In this document: piece after piece, positions 1 to 4,028 of the stretch
How the letters are laid out: each line of letters begins with the position of its first letter
Position numbering within the stretch: position 1 is the first letter of the stretch
Translations under genes and position numbers: made by a program
Assembly: GCA_003150395.1 (NCBI GenBank)
Contig: QAMI01000048.1
Coordinates: 13,767 to 19,674, forward strand
Source of the DNA: Candidatus Gastranaerophilales bacterium
Lineage (GTDB): Bacteria > Cyanobacteriota > Vampirovibrionia > Gastranaerophilales > Gastranaerophilaceae
DNA: 5,908 bases
Reading direction: 5' to 3'
Notes under the pieces: model-generated
Database searches by the model: none
Seen by the model: the letters and a program-made list of their open reading frames with translations, nothing else
What the model was told of the DNA's origin: nothing

Positions 1-681
1 CAAAAAGGCGCCTCTATTCTTGCAAGAAAATCTGATACCAAGCTGTCGCTTCAAACGCAGGAAGAATCTACGAAATTCCTCTCTGATTTCATGTCGCGGA
101 GAAAGCTTGCCAAGTATGATAATAAAAAAGATGTTTTTAAAGAGGAATTTCGAGTTTCTCTTGACAACTTTATTGACCAAACTACAAGAACGCATCAGAA
201 TACAAACTTTGTTAAAAAATTCTTTAATTTAATCTTTGGAGGCCGTCACCCTGAAGAAATGGGAAAAGAAGGCGCCGGCAGACGTGAAATTATTCATAAA
301 TATATGGAAAAGAAAATCGACGATCTTTTCGAAATCCGTGCAGATTTAGTTAAAGATGAAACGAAAAAGCCTGCAAAATTAACTGATAAATTATATAATG
401 AATTCAAAGCTTTAAAATCAAAGTATTTGAAGGATTCTGAATTTAAGGCAAATGCAAAAGACCTTGCAATAAAAGATATATTAAATAAAGTTGAAGCCGC
501 TGATATCTTTAAAACAAAAATGAAAAAAACTCTGGGCGGATTTGTCATGCTTGGACTTTTCATAAAGCCGATTGATATTTTTGTTGAAAAAGTTATTATG
601 AAAAAATATGTTGAACCTGGACTTGACCATTTAGCAAGAAAACAGGTTAAAGATTTTCAACAGAAAAATATGAAGGGTTAA
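1..681 (+). CDS. Unrecognised lysine-rich protein with C-terminal hydrophobic segment, 5' partial
   Basis: I do not recognise this protein. The frame is open from base 1, so the gene starts before the window. The first in-frame ATG, at base 91, has no Shine-Dalgarno sequence (the upstream bases are pyrimidine-rich), so it is probably an internal methionine. The visible part is 226 residues and ends in TAA at 679-681. It is very rich in Lys, Asp, Glu and Phe and mostly helical in character. One moderately hydrophobic stretch, about residues 178-195 (starting TLGGFVMLGLFIKP), could be a membrane-associated helix, followed by a basic, charged tail ending QQKNMKG. No catalytic motif or cysteine pattern is visible. 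It converges on the yhcH-like gene with one base between the two stop codons. Reading frame confidence is high; function is unknown. Confidence 0.75.
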   Translation, partial: QKGASILARKSDTKLSLQTQEESTKFLSDFMSRRKLAKYDNKKDVFKEEFRVSLDNFIDQTTRTHQNTNFVKKFFNLIFGGRHPEEMGKEGAGRREIIHKYMEKKIDDLFEIRADLVKDETKKPAKLTDKLYNEFKALKSKYLKDSEFKANAKDLAIKDILNKVEAADIFKTKMKKTLGGFVMLGLFIKPIDIFVEKVIMKKYVEPGLDHLARKQVKDFQQKNMKG

Positions 682-700
682 GTTATACTAATTTAACTTT
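674..700 (+). terminator. Hairpin spanning the convergent stop codons (possible weak terminator)
   Basis: On the + strand, bases 674-685 pair with 689-700 around the 3-base loop TAC: 12 pairs including three G-T wobbles, nine of them (677-685 with 689-697) nearly continuous. It contains both stop codons. The stem is AT-rich and the sequence after it on the + strand (TTTCACAACG) is only weakly T-rich. The three wobbles become mismatches on the minus strand, so the structure favours the + transcript. This is a candidate terminator only; a chance AT-rich palindrome is possible. Confidence 0.3.
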
Positions 701-1120
701 CACAACGACTTTTTTAACAATCTGTGCTGAGCTGCTGATTATTTGCGGCTTGTGTGCATCATGAGGGTACAACACCGTGAAAAATCCAGGAAGAAGTTTT
801 ATTGGCAGAACAGGGTTAGTTCCATCAAAATAAAATGCAATATCACGGGAAGGATTGTACTCTTCTTTTGTTTTAAGACCGTCAAGCGGTGTATATTCAA
901 GGATTTCTTCTCCTGAAAGAAGTATTTGAATGTCAATATAATTTTTGTGCGCTTCAAAAAATCCTTGTTCTTTTGTTTTGTATTCCTCAACATTTGCGTA
1001 GACATTTTCGGTTATAATATGTTTTTTGCATTCTATATCAGGAGTTAAATTCTTTATGAATTCAACTGCATTTTTGTCTAACTTATACAAATCAATATTT
1101 TCGATTTTGTCGTAAATCAT
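683..1120 (-). CDS. YhcH/YjgK/YiaL (TabA/EbgC-like) family protein
   Basis: A 145-residue protein, the usual length for the YhcH/YjgK/YiaL family (DUF386), small double-stranded beta-helix proteins that bind a metal and are linked to sugar processing, such as sialic-acid or beta-galactoside loci and the biofilm-associated TabA. The exact substrate is unsettled for most members. Family hallmarks visible here are E56-x-H58-x-x-Y61-x-D63-x-Q65 (the EAHKNYIDIQ segment), G70-E71, the late YPHDAHKP segment with H120, D121 and H123, and the closing KKVVVKV strand. E56, H58 and H123 are the likely metal-site residues, by family knowledge. It is cytoplasmic, with no signal peptide. It is last in the minus-strand operon, 11 bases after the transketolase stop, with an AAGGA ribosome site. 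Family assignment is strong; the physiological substrate cannot be read from sequence. Confidence 0.92.
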   Translation of the reverse strand: MIYDKIENIDLYKLDKNAVEFIKNLTPDIECKKHIITENVYANVEEYKTKEQGFFEAHKNYIDIQILLSGEEILEYTPLDGLKTKEEYNPSRDIAFYFDGTNPVLPIKLLPGFFTVLYPHDAHKPQIISSSAQIVKKVVVKVKLV

Positions 1121-1125
1121 TTAAG

Positions 1126-1130
1126 TCCTT
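1126..1130 (-). promoter_or_regulatory. Ribosome binding site of the yhcH-like gene
   Basis: On the minus strand AAGGA lies five bases (CTTAA) before the ATG at 1118-1120, inside the 11-base gap after the transketolase stop. It supports this start codon and operon-style reinitiation. Confidence 0.7.
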
Positions 1131-1131
1131 T

Positions 1132-1956
1132 TTAAGCAAGTTCTTTCATTGCTTTTTCAAATTCTTCATGGTTTGTTGCTTTGCCATGCCATCCTGCATT
1201 GTTCTCCATAAAGCTTACGCCTTTGCCTTTAATCGTATTTGCGATGATTGCTGTCGGGCGTGTATTTTTCTTAGCTGTTTCAAGTGCTTTATAAATGGCT
1301 TCTATATCGTGACCATTAATTTCGATTACATCCCAGTTAAAGGCCTTAATTTTTTCATCAAGCGGATCCAAAGATTTGATATTTTCCGTGCAGCCGTCAA
1401 TTTGAAGCCTGTTTCTGTCAATTATTGCAACCATATTATCAAGATTATGCTGTGCCGCATTCATGAACCCTTCCCAAACATTTCCTTCCTGAAGTTCACC
1501 GTCACCCATAAGAACAAAAACATTTGCGTGGTTTTTGTCGAGTTTGAGCGCAATAGCAATTCCGCAGGCAATAGAAAGCCCTTGGCCTAATGAGCCTGTT
1601 GCAACTTCAACTCCCGGACATACAGGCATTGGGTGGCCTTGAAGCCGGCTTCCAAATTTTCGGAACGTTAAAAGTTCTTCTTTTTCAATGTAACCCAATT
1701 GAGAAATAATTGAGTAATATGCGGCTGAGGCATGACCTTTAGAAAGAACAAAACGGTCTCTTTTTTCAAAATCCGGGTCTCTATGCCATTGAGTTGCATT
1801 TTTCATGCTTTTGTGAAAAAGAACAGTTAGTATCTCAACAGCCGAAAACGCTCCGCCAATATGGCCTGAAGAGGCGTTATGAACCATTTTAAGGATATTT
1901 TGTCTGTTTTCTTTGCACAGATTTTTGAGATTTTCAACTTCGTTTTTTTCAAGCAT
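1132..1956 (-). CDS. Transketolase, N-terminal (TPP-binding) subunit
   Basis: A 274-residue protein matching the N-terminal half of transketolase, the length typical of the split two-subunit form. Transketolase moves two-carbon ketol units between sugar phosphates in the non-oxidative pentose phosphate pathway. Motifs in order: SSGHIGG (29-35, H32), SKGHASAA (72-79, H75), GSLGQGLS (121-128), the thiamine diphosphate/metal motif GDGELQEG (151-158) with the family Asn at N182 in IIDRNRLQIDG, and NAGWHGK near the end (H257). The pyrimidine-binding domain carrying the catalytic glutamate belongs to the C-terminal subunit, so this chain should be inactive alone. Its usual neighbour, the C-terminal subunit gene, is absent: WecG-like precedes it (3-base gap) and yhcH-like follows. 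The start is fixed by an AGGAG site eight bases upstream. The partner is presumably encoded elsewhere; this is inference. Confidence 0.95.
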   Translation of the reverse strand: MLEKNEVENLKNLCKENRQNILKMVHNASSGHIGGAFSAVEILTVLFHKSMKNATQWHRDPDFEKRDRFVLSKGHASAAYYSIISQLGYIEKEELLTFRKFGSRLQGHPMPVCPGVEVATGSLGQGLSIACGIAIALKLDKNHANVFVLMGDGELQEGNVWEGFMNAAQHNLDNMVAIIDRNRLQIDGCTENIKSLDPLDEKIKAFNWDVIEINGHDIEAIYKALETAKKNTRPTAIIANTIKGKGVSFMENNAGWHGKATNHEEFEKAMKELA

Positions 1957-1959
1957 GTT

Positions 1960-2670
1960 TTATACTCCTGTAACTTTTTCTTTTAAAACCTTTAGGACAA
2001 ACATTGGAAGCGTCGGGAAAATGCGTTTGAAGCGTTTTGGGTCCTTAATTGTTCTGTAAAGCCATTCAATGCATAATTTTTGGTAAATTTCCGGCGCTCT
2101 TTCTACAGTTCCTGACCATACATCAAAACTTCCGCCAACACCTATGAAAAGAGTTTCGGGGAGAAGTTTTTTCCCTTTGTAATTGAACACTTCTTGCTTT
2201 GGAAAGCCGAGAGCTGTAAGAACTACATCCGGACGAGAGTTTTGCAGGCATGTTAAAATTTCATTGTCGTCATTAAAATACCCGTCATGATAATATACAA
2301 TATTTATTCCGGGAATTTCTTTTTTTAAGTTTTGAACGGTTTTTTCGATAACCTCAGGTTTTGCCCCTACAAGCGCAACAGATTTACCAATCAGTGTATA
2401 TTTTTCTAGAATTTTTCTGGCGAATTCAATTCCGGCAATACGCTTTACATCATGACCGAGAATTTTTAAGCCGAGCTGAACGCCTATTCCATCCGGAATA
2501 ACAAGTTCTGCCTCTCTGATTATATTCGTTAAATCAGGGTTTTTCGAAGCTGCATCAATCATTTCAGGATTAAGTGTTACTACCTGTCCATTTTGAGCGT
2601 ATTCAATCGCTTCTTCAAAAGTAAATGTATCAATTAAAAGGTTTTGAATTTTTACCAAATTTCTTTCCAT
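1960..2670 (-). CDS. WecG/TagA/CpsF family glycosyltransferase (GT26)
   Basis: A 236-residue protein of the WecG/TagA/CpsF family, which transfers a sugar, often N-acetylmannosamine or its uronate, from a UDP donor to an undecaprenyl-linked acceptor in making teichoic-acid linkage units, enterobacterial common antigen or capsule. Visible motifs: VVTLNPEM (30-37, T32), IPDGIG (58-63; D60 matches the proposed catalytic base of TagA), a Rossmann-like VALVGAKPEV segment (98-107), LGFPKQE (154-160), GVGGSFDVWSG (177-187), RAPEIYQ (191-197) and IEWLYR (201-206), ending in a basic and hydrophobic tail expected to touch the membrane. It is the first gene of the operon. ATG at 2668-2670 is the first possible start because an in-frame TGA lies two codons upstream (2674-2676). 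No Shine-Dalgarno precedes it. The exact sugar is not readable. Confidence 0.93.
   Translation of the reverse strand: MERNLVKIQNLLIDTFTFEEAIEYAQNGQVVTLNPEMIDAASKNPDLTNIIREAELVIPDGIGVQLGLKILGHDVKRIAGIEFARKILEKYTLIGKSVALVGAKPEVIEKTVQNLKKEIPGINIVYYHDGYFNDDNEILTCLQNSRPDVVLTALGFPKQEVFNYKGKKLLPETLFIGVGGSFDVWSGTVERAPEIYQKLCIEWLYRTIKDPKRFKRIFPTLPMFVLKVLKEKVTGV
1965..1969 (-). promoter_or_regulatory. Ribosome binding site of transketolase subunit, inside the upstream gene
   Basis: On the minus strand AGGAG lies eight bases before the transketolase ATG (1954-1956). It is contained in the last codons of the wecG-like gene, which ends ACA GGA GTA TAA. This arrangement suggests translational coupling between the two genes. 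Confidence 0.75.
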
Positions 2671-2676
2671 AAATCA

Positions 2677-2705
2677 ATTATAAACCAAGATTTTTATTTG
2701 GTAAA
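2677..2705 (-). promoter_or_regulatory. Sigma-70-type promoter of the glycosyltransferase operon
   Basis: On the minus strand TTTACC (2705-2700, four of six matches to the -35 consensus) is followed after 17 bases by a perfect TATAAT (2682-2677). The start of transcription would normally fall seven bases past the -10 box, at about 2670, which is the A of the ATG start codon. No ribosome site lies upstream of the ATG, so the message may be leaderless. AT-rich DNA makes chance boxes common, but the match and spacing are good. Confidence 0.55.
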
Positions 2706-2720
2706 GAACTTTAAAATAAT

Positions 2721-2755
2721 ATTCTTTCGGCTAATTGTTTTAATTACAAAAGAAT
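2721..2755. repeat. Nested inverted repeat in the divergent intergenic region
   Basis: ATTCTTT (2721-2727) is inverted as AAAGAAT (2749-2755), and inside it TAATT (2732-2736) is inverted as AATTA (2742-2746) around GTTTT. The two arms are separated by CGGC and CA. It lies between the starts of the two divergent genes, where an operator would be expected. It could equally be a chance palindrome in AT-rich DNA. No regulator family is suggested by the sequence. Confidence 0.3.
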
Positions 2756-2797
2756 GATTTAATATACTTAAAACTGAATATTTTTAACTTGCAGCTA

Positions 2798-2840
2798 TTC
2801 TTAATTCCAAAGGAGCTATTAAGGACTCTTTTTCTTTTTT
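2798..2840 (+). promoter_or_regulatory. Bulged hairpin plus T-rich tract (possible leader attenuator)
   Basis: Bases 2798-2805 pair with 2818-2825 (eight pairs, one G-T), then TCC (2806-2808) pairs with GGA (2812-2814) around an AAA loop, leaving GCT (2815-2817) as a bulge. A T-rich run, interrupted by one C, follows at 2829-2840. The hairpin buries the only good Shine-Dalgarno-like string in this region (AAAGGAG, 2809-2815), which is more than 40 bases before the ATG at 2857. It could be a terminator-like leader element if transcription starts upstream, for example from the TATACT box at 2763-2768 with a poor -35. Function is inferred from shape only. Confidence 0.25.
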
Positions 2841-2850
2841 ATTATATTAT
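2822..2850 (+). promoter_or_regulatory. Possible promoter immediately before the C_GCAxxG_C_C gene
   Basis: TATTAT (2845-2850, five of six -10 matches) lies 17 bases after AGGACT (2822-2827, only the GAC core matches the -35 consensus). It would start transcription at about 2857, the A of the ATG. The TAT repeats allow several registers, so the exact box is uncertain. No ribosome site lies close to this ATG, which fits a leaderless message. Weak evidence on its own. Confidence 0.3.
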
Positions 2851-2856
2851 TATTAT

Positions 2857-3297
2857 ATGCAAAATCATGAAAAAAGTGCAAGAGAATTATTTCAATCCGG
2901 TTACAATTGTGCGCAATCGACTTTTTGTGCATTTTGTAAGGACTTAGGCTTGGACTTTGAAACAGCGTTGAAGCTTACTTCTTCCTTTGGCGGCGGGATG
3001 GGAAGACTGCGGGAGGTTTGCGGAGCTGTTAGTGCAATGTTTATGATTGCCGGATTAAAGCATGGATATATTTCAAATTGTGATGATGAAGCAAAAGCAA
3101 AACATTACGCACTTATACAGGAACTTGCGCATGAATTCAAACAAAAACATGGCACAATCATATGCCGCGAACTTCTAGGACTGCCGGAAGGTGAAGACAA
3201 TCCTGTACCTTCCAAGCGCACTGAAACATATTATAAAACCCGTCCTTGCGAAGAATTTATTGCTGATGCAGCAAGAATTATTGAAAAAAGATTATAA
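2857..3297 (+). CDS. C_GCAxxG_C_C family putative redox-active protein
   Basis: A 146-residue cytoplasmic protein of the C_GCAxxG_C_C family (about 140 residues, four invariant cysteines, thought to be redox-active and often found near transporter or metal-handling genes; no reaction is firmly established). The four family cysteines are visible: C18 in GYNCAQ, C55 in REVCGAV, C103 in ICRELLG and C131 in RPCEEF, together with the glycine-rich FGGGMGR segment (44-50). Three extra cysteines, C24, C27 and C75, are also present. The family CGAxxG motif reads CGAVSA here, with Ala60 replacing the last glycine. ATG is the only plausible start: the frame opens after a stop at 2785-2787 and no other ATG, GTG or TTG occurs before it. 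It lacks a nearby ribosome site. Its 3' end overlaps the secreted-protein gene by six bases, tail to tail. Confidence 0.93.
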   Translation: MQNHEKSARELFQSGYNCAQSTFCAFCKDLGLDFETALKLTSSFGGGMGRLREVCGAVSAMFMIAGLKHGYISNCDDEAKAKHYALIQELAHEFKQKHGTIICRELLGLPEGEDNPVPSKRTETYYKTRPCEEFIADAARIIEKRL

Positions 3298-3975
3298 ATT
3301 CTGTTCTTTATCAGTTTTTGCTTTATTTCCAAAAGGAAATTTAGGTTTGACGTTTATCCTCAATATTGGGAACAATTCATCGCGGCTTTTGAAGTGTGAA
3401 TAAACCATTACGCGCGGAATATTGACCTCAAAAATGTTATTAAACAGGCTTTGACCCTTGTAATATTCAAATTGATATTTATAAAAGTCTTGGTCAGTAT
3501 CATTTAAAATCATATAAGCTTTTTTGTGAAATATTGGAAGTTCCACTGAAATTTCATTATCTGTGAATTCCGACACCATAATTATCTGAACATCAGGAAA
3601 AAGATATTGCACTTCTTCTTTTGTTAAATCTCGTCTTTGAAACTCATTACCGTCAAAAATCAGCTCAAAAAATTTCATCTGATGCGCGTTATATCCATAT
3701 AATTTTGTGTAATACAAAAATTCATATGTTGAATTTGTATCATAAGTTTTGTCTTTGTATATATACTCTGAAAATCCGCCGGTGCCAATAGTTATGTGTT
3801 TTGTGAAGACGTAATCGTTTAAGCCCAGATTTCTTGACCATTTTTTAGTTAAAGGATTGTAATCAATTATTTGTTTGTCATTAATTGAATTTAAAACCAT
3901 CTGATCGCATTCATAAGCCTTCGCAATATTACAGAAAATTAGCAGACTCATTATCAAAAACAAAAACTTTTTCAT
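3292..3975 (-). CDS. Unrecognised secreted protein with Sec signal peptide
   Basis: I do not recognise this 227-residue protein. The N-terminus is a textbook signal peptide: MKK, then a hydrophobic core (FLFLIMSLLIFCNI), then AKA at 18-20, giving predicted signal peptidase I cleavage before Y21. The FC at 14-15 does not make a lipobox, so a lipoprotein is unlikely. The mature part is rich in Tyr, Phe, Asp and Asn with alternating strand-like segments (for example residues 69-95) and no obvious repeats, membrane helices or catalytic motif; C23 is its only cysteine. It ends in a basic, hydrophilic tail (about 209-227). A GGGAG ribosome site eight bases before ATG supports the start. It follows the GH77-like gene by 53 bases on the same strand and may share its transcript. 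Probably a periplasmic or surface protein; role unknown. Confidence 0.8.
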   Translation of the reverse strand: MKKFLFLIMSLLIFCNIAKAYECDQMVLNSINDKQIIDYNPLTKKWSRNLGLNDYVFTKHITIGTGGFSEYIYKDKTYDTNSTYEFLYYTKLYGYNAHQMKFFELIFDGNEFQRRDLTKEEVQYLFPDVQIIMVSEFTDNEISVELPIFHKKAYMILNDTDQDFYKYQFEYYKGQSLFNNIFEVNIPRVMVYSHFKSRDELFPILRINVKPKFPFGNKAKTDKEQNL

Positions 3976-3983
3976 TTATTTTT

Positions 3984-3988
3984 CTCCC
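3984..3988 (-). promoter_or_regulatory. Ribosome binding site of the secreted-protein gene
   Basis: On the minus strand GGGAG lies eight bases (AAAAATAA) before the ATG at 3973-3975. It fixes the start so that the signal peptide is complete. A TATATT box just upstream (3991-3996) is too close to the ribosome site to be a useful promoter for this start. Confidence 0.7.
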
Positions 3989-4028
3989 AAAATATAACTG
4001 CAATTGAATAATACCACAAATAAACTTT

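Noticed and set aside
20..232. 70-codon plus-strand frame near the left edge
   Set aside because: Overlaps the longer frame that is open from base 1 and reads as low-quality Lys/Arg/Leu/Ser sequence without family features.
294..563. 89-codon open frame on the minus strand inside the left-edge gene
   Set aside because: Antisense shadow of the lysine-rich frame; the Lys codons AAA/AAG read back as Phe and Leu, giving a false hydrophobic look.
799..1005. 68-codon minus-strand frame inside the yhcH-like gene
   Set aside because: Out-of-frame shadow of a well-supported family member; no separate ribosome site or motif.
1168..1590. 140-codon open frame on the plus strand opposite the transketolase gene
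   Set aside because: It lies wholly antisense to a gene with unmistakable family motifs, has a composition typical of a reversed coding frame and matches nothing recognisable.
2841..2856. TAT-rich run before the ATG as a phase-variable microsatellite
   Set aside because: Only three consecutive perfect trinucleotide units before the array breaks; too short for typical slippage, and better explained as a -10-like region.
3260..3274. Perfect 6-pair hairpin TTGCTG/CAGCAA as a terminator of the minus-strand secreted-protein gene
   Set aside because: It lies in the coding region of the convergent gene, has a short stem, and is followed on the minus strand by TAAATTCTTC rather than a T-run.
3191..3403. 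70-codon plus-strand frame at the end of the redox-family gene
   Set aside because: It straddles the ends of two convergent genes out of frame, with no ribosome site or recognisable sequence.
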